DNA of 64,000 bases from Cellulosilyticum ruminicola JCM 14822 (GTDB taxonomy: Bacteria; Bacillota; Clostridia; Lachnospirales; Cellulosilyticaceae). Positions 8,517 to 18,410 of this stretch are shown here, in pieces. Under the pieces are notes generated by a model. The model saw only the letters and a list, made by a program, of their open reading frames with translations. It did not search any database and was not told where the DNA came from. Each line of letters begins with the position of its first letter. Positions within the stretch are counted from its first letter, which is position 1. The stretch covers positions 62,001-126,000 of the forward strand of contig NZ_BBCG01000001.1 in the NCBI RefSeq assembly GCF_001311925.1. Direction: 5' to 3'. A program made the translations under genes and the position numbers.

Positions 8517-9627
8517 CTATTTTTGCGTTTCTTCATCTACTTCAAAAAAACTATATGACAGCTTCTCTTGGGTTGGTGATTTTCCTACTAATTGACTTAT
8601 GGTACTTTACTGAGGGCATCTAGTACATCTTCACAAAATCTAATATCAGAATAGGTGTTAGGTTTAAGATCATAATGTGTAATAACACCACTATTGTCAT
8701 TAAAACTTTCTACTAGATTTGCAACATATCCTACATTTCCACTATATTTCTCTCTATAGGTTGCATCTGAATCACTTGGATTTTGAAGTATTTCAGAATG
8801 AAGGCTCTTCCCATCCTTTGGAACAGTTTTACCTTCTTCATTTACTTCTACTTGTTCTTCTAGGAGACGCTTTAATAGTTCAAATGCTCTACATTCTAGA
8901 ATCTGAGTATCATATTTTGAACATACTTCCTTTTAAAAGGATTGAATGTCCTAATAGCCATTCTAACTTAGTTGTAGCATCTTTATCACGTGTTCTGTGG
9001 ATTGTTTCGTTTTTATGTCCTTTCTTCTAAATAGCACTTTAGATCTTCTGGCATAAGCTTTGAATCAATCTTATTGAGTGCTTTTATGAGCTTTAGATTA
9101 ACAGTATAGACTAATTCAATACGAGACAGTTTATTACAGGATGAACTTATCATCATAGAATCCATACGAAGCATTTTGCCATCAAGTTTCATCTCTGTTT
9201 CAATAAGCGCAGCAAGAACTTCTATTTCTTCTTTTATCAAGTCTCTACTTATTTTCTTTTCATACTCCAAGACTCTTGTTCTAAAGTTATAAAGAGTATT
9301 GATGGATACAGGCTGTTTCTCATAACTTGTTGTGCTTAAAGCGAACTGAAATCTCATATCGAAATTTAAAGCGCCAATAAGGTTTTCGTCTGATAAACTA
9401 AAGTTCTATTTAAGAATAAGAAGACCTACTAATACATTAACAGGAGAATTTGGTCTAAAAACTTCATCACTATAGAGCATTTCAAAACGTTCTTCATTAA
9501 TGTTAGAAAAAATATATTTATTAAAAGGAGTAGCCCAACTCTTCTTAAGATTTTTACGAAGATATTTAGGTAGATTAATTGTTGGATCCTTAAGATTAAG
9601 TTATTGGACTGTATTTTTACGAAACAT
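8517..9627 (-). pseudogene. IS1182-family transposase remnant
   Basis: ATG at 9627-9625 follows AAAGGGG on the minus strand. The frame carries TAA at 9603-9601 and TAG at 9408-9406, then stays open through the DUF772-like N-terminal region (MRFQFALSTTSYEKQPVSINTLYNFR). After the stop at 9013 other frames continue with NETIHRTRDKDA, ILECRAFELLKRLLEEQ, LQNPSDSDATYREKY and GNVGYVANLVE, which are typical IS1182 sequences, and end near 8517 (SYSFFEVDEETQK). The second half of a full-length ~500-residue protein is largely missing. Terminal inverted repeats were not identified. Confidence 0.8.
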
Positions 9628-9713
9628 AAAATTATCCCCTTTATTTTTTGCTTAATTATATCATAATAATGTAAAGTAGTTTTAAAAACTAGCTTTTTTG
9701 TGGGCTAATCATT

Positions 9714-9748
9714 TAGCTATATCATTTAATTGATGTAGCTATTTTTTT
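9714..9748 (+). terminator. Intrinsic terminator upstream of the fla/che operon
   Basis: TAGCTATATCA (9714-9724) pairs with TGATGTAGCTA (9731-9741) with one G-U pair, loop TTTAAT, followed by seven T. It insulates the flagellar operon from transcription out of the IS region. Confidence 0.75.
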
Positions 9749-9911
9749 GTTACGAATATGTGTTTTTTTGTAAAACTTTGTTGTATAAAGTGTGAAAAAG
9801 GATATCATAATTAAGAATATAAATGTTTTTGTAGTTAAAAAGTGGGAAATAACTAAATATTGAAAAAACTTATTGAAATGTAGTAGTTGTTTACTTGTTT
9901 GTTAATATTTA

Positions 9912-9940
9912 TTGCTTTATGAAAAAGAAGAATATATAAT
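9912..9940 (+). promoter_or_regulatory. Candidate sigma-A-type promoter of the fla/che operon
   Basis: TTGCTT at 9912-9917 and a perfect TATAAT at 9935-9940 with a 17-bp spacer, about 75 bp before flgB. The rest of 9628-10016 holds only the terminator described above and AT-rich sequence. Confidence 0.6.
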
Positions 9941-10016
9941 TAAAATTATAGTAATAGAGAAAAATTTTAAATAACACAAAATGTTAAGATAAAACATTGA
10001 AAAAGAGGGGGAGCAC

Positions 10017-10387
10017 ATGGACTTATTTGCTAATATAGATTTGCTAAATAGAGCGTTAGATGCAGCACTTGTTAAAAAAAATGTAATTAGTGAGAACATT
10101 AGTAATGTAGATACACCAAACTATAAAAGGAAAAATGTGAGTTTTGAAACTATTTTGCAGAAAGAAATAAAGAATAAGAAAAGTATATTAAATGTAGATT
10201 TTAATAATATTCAGCCGAAGTTTATGTTGATGAAGCTTCATCTCGTTACAGGATGGATAATAATAATGTAGACATTGATGTAGAAATGGCAGAAGAAGCT
10301 AAAGTATATGCCAGATACAATGCACTTATTACAAGAGTTAATGCGCAGCTTAATCGTTTTACGACTGTGCTACAAAATATAAAATAA
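10017..10387 (+). CDS. flgB: Flagellar basal-body rod protein FlgB, frameshifted
   Basis: Proximal rod subunit of the flagellum. ATG at 10017 follows GAGGGGGAGC. The N-terminal half matches FlgB, including the rod/hook signature ISENISNVDTPNYKR (about residues 28-42). After IQPK the frame is lost; adding one A to the GAAG at 10217-10220 restores VYVDEASSRYRMDNNN and a C-terminal YNALITRVNAQLNRF helix ending at 10385-10387, giving about 123 residues, normal for FlgB. It is the first gene of the operon, so the indel, if real, would stop rod assembly. Confidence 0.9.
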
Positions 10388-10402
10388 TAAGGGGGAAGTC
10401 GA

Positions 10403-10843
10403 ATGGGATTTTTTGGTTCAATGGACACAGCTACGACAGGGTTGACAGCTCAGCGACTTAGATTAGATGTAATTTCACAAAATATTGCAAACGCTAATAC
10501 AACAAGGACAGCTGAAGGTGGCCCTTATAAACGTAAAAGTGTTATTTTTGAGCAAATTGATAATACAGAAGGTAGCTTCGCCAATATACTTCAAAAAAAG
10601 ATTCAATCCGGCAATAATGGTGTAAGAGTGTCACGTATTGTTGAAGATCAAAGTGAAGGGGCAATGACATATGATCCGACGCATCCAGATGCAAATGAAC
10701 AAGGATATGTTGAATATCCCAATGTAAATGTAGTTGATGAAATGGTAAATATGATTTCTGCAAGTAGATCATATGAAGCTAATGTAACTTCTTTTAATAC
10801 AATGAAAGCAATGTTTAATAAAGCATTAGAAATTGGTAAATAA
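10403..10843 (+). CDS. flgC: Flagellar basal-body rod protein FlgC
   Basis: Proximal rod component, 146 residues. It starts GFFGSMDTATTGLTAQRLRLDVISQNIANANT, the rod-protein N-terminal signature, and ends with the conserved helix EMVNMISASRSYEANVTSFNTMKAMFNKAL that packs against it in rod, hook and filament-axis proteins. AAGGGGGAAG precedes the ATG. Second gene of the operon, 15 bp after the restored flgB stop. Confidence 0.97.
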   Translation: MGFFGSMDTATTGLTAQRLRLDVISQNIANANTTRTAEGGPYKRKSVIFEQIDNTEGSFANILQKKIQSGNNGVRVSRIVEDQSEGAMTYDPTHPDANEQGYVEYPNVNVVDEMVNMISASRSYEANVTSFNTMKAMFNKALEIGK

Positions 10844-10860
10844 GTGGTAGGAGGAAGAAA

Positions 10861-11169
10861 ATGATATCGCAGATACAAACGCTAAATGGCTTAGTAAATG
10901 CATCTGATGTGAATAAACGAAATGTAAATATTACAGGTGATGCAAGTTTTACTAATAGCCTACAAGTTGCTAAAGATTTAATAAATGCGAATCTAAAGGC
11001 AGAACAAGAAACAGATAAGTTAACAATAGATTTTTTGACAGGGGCTAATGACAACATACATAGTTTACTTATTTCACAATCTAAAGCAAGCATTTTATTA
11101 CAATATACAATGCAAGTTAGAAATGGTGTATTAGACGCATATAAAGAAATTATGCAACTCTCAGTTTAA
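10861..11169 (+). CDS. fliE: Flagellar hook-basal body complex protein FliE
   Basis: Small junction protein between the MS ring and the rod, 102 residues. The family pattern is visible: SFTNSLQVAKDLINANLKAE in the middle and the conserved tail LISQSKASILLQYTMQVRNGVLDAYKEIMQLSV. GGAGGAAGAAA precedes the ATG. It lies between flgC and fliF, its usual place. Confidence 0.96.
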   Translation: MISQIQTLNGLVNASDVNKRNVNITGDASFTNSLQVAKDLINANLKAEQETDKLTIDFLTGANDNIHSLLISQSKASILLQYTMQVRNGVLDAYKEIMQLSV

Positions 11170-11191
11170 TACCTGCTTTTAAAAGGAAGAG

Positions 11192-12799
11192 GTGAATATA
11201 TTGCAAGAAACGGTAAGACAAATATCAAATCAGGTAACTGAGAAATGGAATGGTTTGAGTAAAAAACATAAGATAGAAATAGGTATAGCAGTAGGACTTT
11301 TGATGATTATCATTGTAGTAGCTGCCTATTTAACAAGACCACAAATGCGTGTACTTTATAATGATAAGATGGATACAAAGTTTGTGGCACAAACAACTCA
11401 AGTTTTAAGTGAAAATAATATTACATACAAAGTCATTAATGATGGTACAAACATTGAAGTGAATGAAGATCAATATAATGCGGCAGTATTAGCTTTATCA
11501 TTAAATGGTGTAACGGATACAGATTATTCGTTTGCTGATATGATTAATACAACGATGTCGACTACAGAAAATGAATGGAATGAACGTGTAAAACATCTTA
11601 CAAAAGAGGATTTACAAGCAACTTTAAAACAAATTAAAGGTGTAAAAGATGCAACAGTACAACTTAATATTCCAGAAGAGAAGAATTCATTTATTCAGTC
11701 TAAGCAAGAAAGTTCAGCAAGTATATTCTTAACACTTAGTGAACCACTTTCAAGTAAACAGGCTGAAGGCATTGCCAGTTTTATGGCTTATGCAGTGAAA
11801 AATTTAGATAAGAAAAATGTTATTATTTTAGATTCAACTGGTAATACCATCTATCAAGGTGGTGAAGAAGCAAGTTTAGCTTTAAGCCAACAACAAGAAG
11901 TTAAAAAAGCTGCAGAAGCTGTTGTAAAAGAAAAAGTAACAGATTTATTAGGTGATATTTATAATGATGTACGTATAAGTCCTAACCTTGTATTAAACTT
12001 TGATCATTATGTAGAAAATAACAAAGAATACACAGCACAAGGTGATGATGGACAACGCGGTGTAATTACTCAAGAAAATACAATGAGTAGTTCTTCAAAT
12101 TCAACAGATGAAAGTGGCGGAGAACCTGGTACTGCTACAAATGGTGGGGATGTAACAAATTATGTACAAGATGATAATTCAGGAACAAGCTCAAGCAAAG
12201 ATAATCAAAAAGAGATTACATATGCACCAAATGTAAAAGAAACACAATATCAAAAAAATATGGGGGATATTGATTTAGAAAAGTCTTCTATTGCGGTTAA
12301 TGTTATTCGTAACAAGATTTATCGTGAAGAAGAAATTACACCCACTTTAGTTGGTACAACATGGGCAGAATTTAAAGCTCAAAATGGTAATCAACAAGCC
12401 TTTACTATAGAACAAGGAGTTGTAGATGCTATTAAAGCAGCAACAGGTATTCAAACAGTAAGTGTAAATGGATATGAAATTCCTAAATTCATTGATCAAG
12501 AGGCATATGCAATTAGTATTAAAGATTACTTAATGTACATTGTACTTGCATTAATCTTTATAGTTGGTGCGTTAGCAATTGTTATGAGATTTAGAAAACA
12601 TGATAATGAAGTGGAAGTAGAACCAGAATTAGAAGTAGAAGAAATGCTTAAGACAGCAAAAGAAGAAGTGGAACTTGAAGAGATTGAACTCAAGGAAACA
12701 CTTGAAACAAAACGACAAATTGATAAGTTTGTAGATGAAAAACCAGAGGCAGTTGCTAACTTATTACGTAACTGGATTACTGAAGAAGATTGGGAGTGA
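11192..12799 (+). CDS. fliF: Flagellar MS-ring protein FliF
   Basis: Forms the MS ring, the inner-membrane base of the flagellum. About 535 residues with two membrane helices: near residues 29-47 (IEIGIAVGLLMIIIVVAAYL) and 445-465 (YLMYIVLALIFIVGALAIVM). Between them are the ring-building YscJ/FliF domains and a low-complexity Ser/Gly/Thr-rich linker (about 295-335). The acidic C-terminus binds FliG. GTG at 11192 gives the longest frame, but TTG at 11201 is better placed after AGGAAGAGGTG. The stop codon overlaps the ribosome binding region of fliG. Confidence 0.96.
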   Translation: MNILQETVRQISNQVTEKWNGLSKKHKIEIGIAVGLLMIIIVVAAYLTRPQMRVLYNDKMDTKFVAQTTQVLSENNITYKVINDGTNIEVNEDQYNAAVLALSLNGVTDTDYSFADMINTTMSTTENEWNERVKHLTKEDLQATLKQIKGVKDATVQLNIPEEKNSFIQSKQESSASIFLTLSEPLSSKQAEGIASFMAYAVKNLDKKNVIILDSTGNTIYQGGEEASLALSQQQEVKKAAEAVVKEKVTDLLGDIYNDVRISPNLVLNFDHYVENNKEYTAQGDDGQRGVITQENTMSSSSNSTDESGGEPGTATNGGDVTNYVQDDNSGTSSSKDNQKEITYAPNVKETQYQKNMGDIDLEKSSIAVNVIRNKIYREEEITPTLVGTTWAEFKAQNGNQQAFTIEQGVVDAIKAATGIQTVSVNGYEIPKFIDQEAYAISIKDYLMYIVLALIFIVGALAIVMRFRKHDNEVEVEPELEVEEMLKTAKEEVELEEIELKETLETKRQIDKFVDEKPEAVANLLRNWITEEDWE

Positions 12800-12803
12800 T
12801 CGT

Positions 12804-13811
12804 TTGACTAAGGATGAATATACAAGTAAACAAAAGGCAGCTATGCTCCTTATAGCTTTAGGTCCTGAGAAATCATCTAAGGTATTTAAACATTTAAAAG
12901 AGGAAGAAATTGAGCAGCTTACATTAGAAATTGCCAATATTAAAGCGGTATCTCCTAGAGTAAAAGAGGAGGTACTGCAAGAATTCTATGAAATGTGTCT
13001 GGCACAAGATTATATCGCAGAAGGTGGTATTGGTTATGCAAGACAACTTCTAGAACAAGCATTAGGGTCAGATAAAGCAGTTGAAGTGATTAATAAATTA
13101 ACTGTATCGCTCCAAGTAAGACCATTCGAATTTGCAAGAAAAACAGATGCATCTCAACTTGTAAATTTTATACAAAACGAGCATCCACAAACAATTGCAC
13201 TTATCCTATCTTACTTAAAGCCAGCACAGGCGGCACTTATTATTCGTTCACTGCCAGCAGAAATGCAATCTGATACAGCACGAAGAATTGCACTTATGGA
13301 TCGTGCGTCACCAGATGTTATTAATCAAATTGAACGTGAGTTTGAAAAACGACTTTCAACACTTGTTTCTGAGGATTACACAACAATTGGTGGTATTGAT
13401 TCAATTGTAGAAATCATCAACCAAGTAGACCGTACAACCGAGAAGAATATTATGGAAAACTTAGAAATCGAAGATCCGGAACTTGCAGAAGTTATCAGAA
13501 AACGTATGTTCGTATTCGAAGATATTACTATGCTTGATCCAAAATCTATCCAGCGTGTTCTTCGTGAAGTTGATAATCATCAACTCGCAGTTGCTCTTAA
13601 AGGTGCAGGTGAATCTGTTAAATCTGTTATCATGGAAAACGTTTCAAAACGTCTTGCTGCTATGATTGAAGAAGATCTCGAATATATGGGACCAAAACGT
13701 GTTAAAGAGATTGAGGAAGCACAACAACAAATTGTTAACATTATCCGTAAATTAGAGGATGCAGGTGAAATCATTACATCACGTGGAGCAGGAGATGAGG
13801 TAATTGTCTAG
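12804..13811 (+). CDS. fliG: Flagellar motor switch protein FliG
   Basis: Rotor protein that interacts with the stator and sets direction. TTG at 12804 is chosen because GGGAG precedes it by about 7 bases and the product (335 residues, LTKDEYTSKQKAAMLLIALG) has the family length; a longer frame from 12735 would overlap fliF. The middle domain EHPQTIALILSYL and the C-terminal domain with charged motor residues (DPKSIQRVLREVDNHQLAVALKG) are intact. The end overlaps fliH. Confidence 0.96.
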   Translation: MTKDEYTSKQKAAMLLIALGPEKSSKVFKHLKEEEIEQLTLEIANIKAVSPRVKEEVLQEFYEMCLAQDYIAEGGIGYARQLLEQALGSDKAVEVINKLTVSLQVRPFEFARKTDASQLVNFIQNEHPQTIALILSYLKPAQAALIIRSLPAEMQSDTARRIALMDRASPDVINQIEREFEKRLSTLVSEDYTTIGGIDSIVEIINQVDRTTEKNIMENLEIEDPELAEVIRKRMFVFEDITMLDPKSIQRVLREVDNHQLAVALKGAGESVKSVIMENVSKRLAAMIEEDLEYMGPKRVKEIEEAQQQIVNIIRKLEDAGEIITSRGAGDEVIV

Positions 13812-14628
13812 TATTATAAAAGGTGAACGCATAAGAAACCAAAGTATTATCAATTTATCAGAAAGATTCAAAGCTATTCATATTGAATATGAAAAAGCCG
13901 AAATAGAAGATGAAGCTTTTGAAAGAATAAATCATACAACTATAGGAGTTGCACAAAATGAAGTATTAGCTACTATAGTTGATAATACGGAAACTGTAGC
14001 TACCCATTTACTACAGCAGAATGTACCAGATGAAATAATCGAAGAAGCACAGCAAATGGCAGCACAAATTCTTGCAGATGCTAAGCAACGTGCAGAAGAA
14101 ATTTTGTCAGAGGCTCTTGCAAAAGCTCAAGGAATTAAAGAAGACACAAGAGCAAAACAAACACAGTTACTTTATGAGACACAAGAAAAAATGCAGTCAA
14201 TGCTAGAAGAAGCACATCAAGAAGCTAAAATAATAAAGAGACAGGCACATGAAGAAAAAGAAGAGCTCATAAGAAGTTCAGAAAAAGAATTAACAGAAGT
14301 ACTTCAAAAACTTCTGGGACATATTGTAAGTGAAGAGTTATTTGACAATACCGACTGGCTTGCATGTTTAGTACATAAAATGTTACAAGAATGTCCTACA
14401 AAGGAAGAGATTATAGTATGTGTATCACCAGAAACTTATGAGAAGTTAAGTGAGGAAGTAAAAACAAATATTATAGCCTCAGGCGACAAGATTAAATTAG
14501 AAGTAAAAAATAACGTAAGTAATACAGCCTGTATAGTAGAAACAAAACAAGGTAACATTGTTTATGATGTTATGAAAGGCCTGGAACGTGTGATTTCACA
14601 AATTAAAATTTTAGACAAGTTGTCATAG
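13804..14628 (+). CDS. fliH: Flagellar assembly protein FliH
   Basis: Regulator and stator-like partner of the export ATPase FliI. 274 residues, with a long Ala/Glu/Gln-rich coiled coil (about 75-160, with repeated A/E-x3-A/E spacing) followed by the FliH/HrpE-type C-terminal domain (ELTEVLQKLLGHIVSEELF onward). TTG start at 13804 within the end of fliG (8-bp overlap), preceded by GATGAGG. It is followed by fliI, as in most flagellar operons. Confidence 0.88.
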   Translation: MSSIIKGERIRNQSIINLSERFKAIHIEYEKAEIEDEAFERINHTTIGVAQNEVLATIVDNTETVATHLLQQNVPDEIIEEAQQMAAQILADAKQRAEEILSEALAKAQGIKEDTRAKQTQLLYETQEKMQSMLEEAHQEAKIIKRQAHEEKEELIRSSEKELTEVLQKLLGHIVSEELFDNTDWLACLVHKMLQECPTKEEIIVCVSPETYEKLSEEVKTNIIASGDKIKLEVKNNVSNTACIVETKQGNIVYDVMKGLERVISQIKILDKLS

Positions 14629-14636
14629 GAGAGCAT

Positions 14637-15937
14637 ATGGTCGATTTAGGGAAATACATCAATATTACAAACAATCAGTTATGGACATATACAGGTGAAG
14701 TTACAAAAGTTGTAGGTATGGGGATTGAATCTTGTGGGCCGATGGCCAATATTGGGGATATTTGTTATATTACAACACGTAAAGGTGATAGGTCAATCAA
14801 AGCAGAAGTAATTGGTTTTAGAGACCAAAATCTATTACTTATGCCATTAGGGCAATTAAAAGGTATAGGGCCTGGATGTAAGGTAACAGCTTATGGTGAT
14901 AAACTTAATGTTAGTGTAAGTGAGAATCTTTTAGGGAAGGTTGTAGATTGGCAAGCTAAGCCTATTGATGGGACTGAAATATACTGTGCTGATACAGTAT
15001 CTATTGATAATGAAGCACCTAATCCATTAACAAGGCAAAGAATTCATGAACCTATTTCACTGGGCATACGTGCTATAGATGGCATGCTTACTGTAGGAAA
15101 AGGTCAAAGATTGGTATTTTTGCAGGTAGTGGTGTTGGGAAAAGTACATTAATGGGTATGATTGCTAGAAATGCTTTATCAGATATTAATATCATTGCTC
15201 TAATTGGTGAACGTGGGAGAGAGGTTCGAGAGTTTATTGAAAAAGACTTAAAAGAAGAAGGTCTTAAACGTTCTATAGTTGTTGTTGCAACATCAGATCA
15301 ACCTGCACTTATGCGTTTGAAAGCTGCAATGACGGCTACAGCATTAGCTGAATATTTTAGAGATCAAGGTAAAAATGTACTTTTAATGATGGACTCATTG
15401 ACCAGGTTTTCAATGGCACAACGTGAAATTGGTCTTGCCGTAGGTGAACCACCAGTTTCAAGAGGTTATACACCTTCAGTATTTGCAGCATTACCTAAAC
15501 TTTTAGAAAGGGCAGGTAACTCGGACAAAGGAAGTATTACAGGAATGTATACAGTTTTAGTAGATGGGGATGACTTTAATGAACCAATTACTGATACTGC
15601 AAGGGGTATTTTAGATGGACATATTGTTTTATCTAGAAAGCTTGCTAATAAAGGCCATTATCCTGCTATTGATGTACTTGCAAGTATATCTAGGGTTATG
15701 AGTGATATTGTAACAGATGAGCATAAAGCATTTGCAAGAGAAATTAAGAAACAGATGGCTGTTTACAAAGAATCAGAAGACCTTATTAATGTAGGAGCGT
15801 ATAATCGAGGAAGTAGTCAAGAAATTGATGAAGCTATCGATAAGATTGGACCAATTAATCACTTTTTACAACAACTAACATATGAAAAAGTAGATTTTGC
15901 AACGACTTATGCAATAATGTCACAAATAACAAAGTAA
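14637..15937 (+). CDS. fliI: Flagellum-specific export ATPase FliI, frameshifted
   Basis: Hexameric F1-beta-like ATPase that powers flagellar type III export. Frame 1 covers the N-terminal beta domain to GKGQRL and is lost at about 15108-15114. One extra base, probably a G in GATTGG, restores GIFAGSGVGKST, the Walker A motif, and the rest from 15152 (IGERGREVREFIE, Walker B VLLMMDSLTRFSMAQREI, GEPPVSRGYTPSVFA). About 433 residues repaired, normal length. The break is exactly at the nucleotide-binding site, so both fragments would be inactive if it is real. Confidence 0.93.
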
Positions 15938-15946
15938 GGTGAGTAA

Positions 15947-16393
15947 ATGTTTAAATTTGAATTACAACCAGTCTTAGCTCTCAAGGAAAAACTTGAAGAT
16001 CATAAAAAAAGAGAATTAGGTGTAGCCAATACACGTAAGGTAAAGCTTGAGAGCGAGAAAAATACGCTAATGGGACTACATGATGATGCTTATAATGAGA
16101 TATGTAGGCAATATCAAGAAGGAATGAATGTAAATCAGTTAAAGCAATTTAATTATTATACAGCGCATCTTAATAAACAAATTGAAAAAAAAGAGCTTGA
16201 AATTGTTAAAGCAACAAAAGAAGTAAATCAAAAAAGAAATGAACTTCTTGAAGCAGTCAAACAAAGAAAAATTTTAGAAAATCTAAAAGAAATTAAGTTT
16301 GAGCAATTTAAAGGTGAAGAAATAAGAGCAGAAAATCAAATTGTAGATGAAATTATAAGCTACAAATATGGCGCTGTGAAAAGGAGTGAATAA
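15947..16393 (+). CDS. fliJ: Flagellar export protein FliJ
   Basis: Coiled-coil component of the export ATPase complex, 148 residues. Begins FKFELQPVLALKEKLEDHKKRELG, a typical FliJ N-terminus, and is charged and helical throughout. AAGGTGAG precedes the ATG, 9 bp after fliI. Weak primary sequence conservation is normal for FliJ; position and length support the call. Confidence 0.88.
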   Translation: MFKFELQPVLALKEKLEDHKKRELGVANTRKVKLESEKNTLMGLHDDAYNEICRQYQEGMNVNQLKQFNYYTAHLNKQIEKKELEIVKATKEVNQKRNELLEAVKQRKILENLKEIKFEQFKGEEIRAENQIVDEIISYKYGAVKRSE

Positions 16394-16398
16394 CAAGT

Positions 16399-17118
16399 AT
16401 GGCAAAGATGGTAGAGAAAGCTGAAGACATAAAAAATAAAACTCCTTCCACTAAAGCAGTAAAACCTAAAAAGAAAAAAGTTTTTTTAATTATTTTAGTA
16501 CTACTTCTTTTAATCGGGGTTGTCGGTTTTATCTTTCGTAAGCCATTAGGTAAGCTACTAAAAGATGTTCCTGTGGTAGGTAGTTTCATACCAGTAGAAG
16601 AAGAAAGTAAGCTTTCTTATAATGAATTACAAAGCAAACTTGCAACTACAGAATTAGAAACAACTACTTTAAAAGGAAAAGTGGAAAATTATGAAGCTGA
16701 AATTAAGGCATTAGAAGAAAAAATAGAAACACTCAAACAGTATGAAACAAGTTATAGTAATTTCTTGGCACAAAAAGAAGCTTGGGACGAAAGTGTAGCA
16801 GGTACTAATAAAGAATTGTTCATTCAGCAGTTTGAACAAATGTACCCAGAAACAGCAGAAAAGATTTATAGTCAATTTAAAAATAAGAGTATAATGTCGA
16901 AAGAACAAAAGGCATATGCAAATACAATTGGCCAAATGGATGCACAACAAGCTGCGAGGGCATTAGAAATTTTATTAGGCACAGATCCGGAAATTATCCA
17001 AATGATTTTTGAGAATATGGGGCAAGAGCAAAAAGCAGCAATTATGGATAATATGAGTTCTGAGAAAGCTGCACAAGCAATAAAGCTTATATCACCAGAT
17101 ATGACAGAGAGTGAGTAG
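16399..17118 (+). CDS. MotE-like flagellar protein with MgtE N-terminal-type domain
   Basis: 239 residues. Lys-rich N-terminus, one membrane helix (about 31-48, VFLIILVLLLLIGVVGFIF), an extracytoplasmic coiled coil (about 75-120), and a C-terminal domain of the MgtE N-domain/FliG-like superhelix type (KIYSQFKNKSIM, ARALEILLGTDPEIIQMIFENMGQEQKAAIMDNM). Proteins of this build at this site, between fliJ and fliK, act in motor or motility functions as MotE-like chaperones or stabilisers. A magnesium transporter is excluded by the lack of the transport domain. Confidence 0.75.
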   Translation: MAKMVEKAEDIKNKTPSTKAVKPKKKKVFLIILVLLLLIGVVGFIFRKPLGKLLKDVPVVGSFIPVEEESKLSYNELQSKLATTELETTTLKGKVENYEAEIKALEEKIETLKQYETSYSNFLAQKEAWDESVAGTNKELFIQQFEQMYPETAEKIYSQFKNKSIMSKEQKAYANTIGQMDAQQAARALEILLGTDPEIIQMIFENMGQEQKAAIMDNMSSEKAAQAIKLISPDMTESE

Positions 17119-17128
17119 GAGGTGTCAA

Positions 17129-18400
17129 ATGGGTAGTGTGAATTTTGGAAATTTATTAGTTAATATGCAAACAGGTTCTGTTAATAATGGTGAGACAGGA
17201 ACAAATAATACAAGACCAAAAACAAATAGCCATGATGAATTTCATAAAACATTAAGCAAAACTCAAAAAAGGGGAACTGGTGTTGATAAAAAATTGACAA
17301 CAGGTGTAGATAGGGCTGTTGTCAAAAAATCTGGAAAAGCAGGTGATACTAACCTAGAAAAAGTAGAAGAAATGGAAGAAGTTACAGAAAAAGTAATGGA
17401 AGCTGTTTTAAGTACATTAAGTCAACAGCTTAATGTGCCAGTAGAAGATATCACAAGTAAGTTAGGAGAACTGGGGCTTACACCAATAGCTCTTTTAACT
17501 GAAGATGGTTTTTCACAGTTTATAACAGATTATTATGGTGACAACACATTAGATCTTTTAACAGAGAATGCTGATATGAAAGATATTAGCAAATTATTTA
17601 CTAAGCTTGAAGAAGTAAGTAAACAAATTGTAGGAGATGAGTTACATAAGGTTATAGAACAAACTATTGGTCAAGGTCAAGATAACATACAAAAATTACA
17701 AACAATAGTTACTGAAGAAATTGGTGATGGTTTAGGTCAAGATATGGCTGAAATTTTAAACGGTATTTGGAAGCCAACAGAAGAAGTAATTACTCTAGAA
17801 AGTGATACAGAACCAGTAGTAAGTAGTGATTACATGGCTGTAACACATGATATAGAAACACTTAAAGATTTAGGATTAACTGTGCCAGTACATGCATTTG
17901 GAACCACTATGAATGTAAAAAATGATGTGGCAGCAGTAAATACCTCAATCACTGATGATGTATATGTGAAACCACAGCTTAATTTGACTTCTCAAATTGT
18001 AGATCATATAGAGGTTACAAAGCTTGAGCAAATGCAAGAAATAAAAATGCAATTATCACCTAGAGAATTAGGACAACTTACAATTAAAATGCTTGAAAAG
18101 AATGGAATGTTAGTTGCGGAGATTCAAGTAGAAAGTGAAAAAACAAAAGAAAGTATTCTTAATGAAATTAATTCACTTAAAGAGAGTTTAACTTATCAAG
18201 GCCTTGAAGTTGCCAATGTACAAGTAGATGTAAGACAAAATGATCAAACAAAACAAATGTATCAACAACGCCAAAAGAGTTCAAAACGTATTCAAGAAAT
18301 TATTTCAAAACATCTACAAGAATTTGAAGATGAAGAAGTTCAAGCAAATACAGCAGAGAGATTAGATGTTGGTGAAAATGAAATAGACTATATGATTTAA
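17129..18400 (+). CDS. fliK: Flagellar hook-length control protein FliK
   Basis: Molecular ruler that switches export from hook to filament subunits. ATG at 17129 is chosen because GGAGGTG lies just before it; the frame is open further up to 17111 but overlaps the previous gene. 423 residues. Long, poorly conserved, polar N-terminal ruler, then the conserved C-terminal domain (about 300-375: MKMQLSPRELGQLTIKM-type core, VEIQVESEKTKESI, LEVANVQVDV). A charged tail follows. Confidence 0.88.
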   Translation: MGSVNFGNLLVNMQTGSVNNGETGTNNTRPKTNSHDEFHKTLSKTQKRGTGVDKKLTTGVDRAVVKKSGKAGDTNLEKVEEMEEVTEKVMEAVLSTLSQQLNVPVEDITSKLGELGLTPIALLTEDGFSQFITDYYGDNTLDLLTENADMKDISKLFTKLEEVSKQIVGDELHKVIEQTIGQGQDNIQKLQTIVTEEIGDGLGQDMAEILNGIWKPTEEVITLESDTEPVVSSDYMAVTHDIETLKDLGLTVPVHAFGTTMNVKNDVAAVNTSITDDVYVKPQLNLTSQIVDHIEVTKLEQMQEIKMQLSPRELGQLTIKMLEKNGMLVAEIQVESEKTKESILNEINSLKESLTYQGLEVANVQVDVRQNDQTKQMYQQRQKSSKRIQEIISKHLQEFEDEEVQANTAERLDVGENEIDYMI

Positions 18401-18410
18401 GGAGGGTGCT

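Noticed and set aside
7702-9667. A 16-bp direct repeat TTAATTATATCATAAT at 7702-7717 and 9652-9667, flanking the SpoIIM-like gene and the IS1182 remnant.
   Set aside because: Only A and T apart from one C, no matching inverted repeats or element ends; chance in such AT-rich DNA is plausible.
11192-11203. Firm choice between GTG 11192 and TTG 11201 as the fliF start.
   Set aside because: Both fit; the TTG has the better spacing to AGGTG but the difference is only three residues.
15100-15160. Programmed frameshifting in fliI, flhB or motB.
   Set aside because: No slippery heptamer with a downstream structure at the breaks, and these genes are not known to use it; indel error or decay is simpler.
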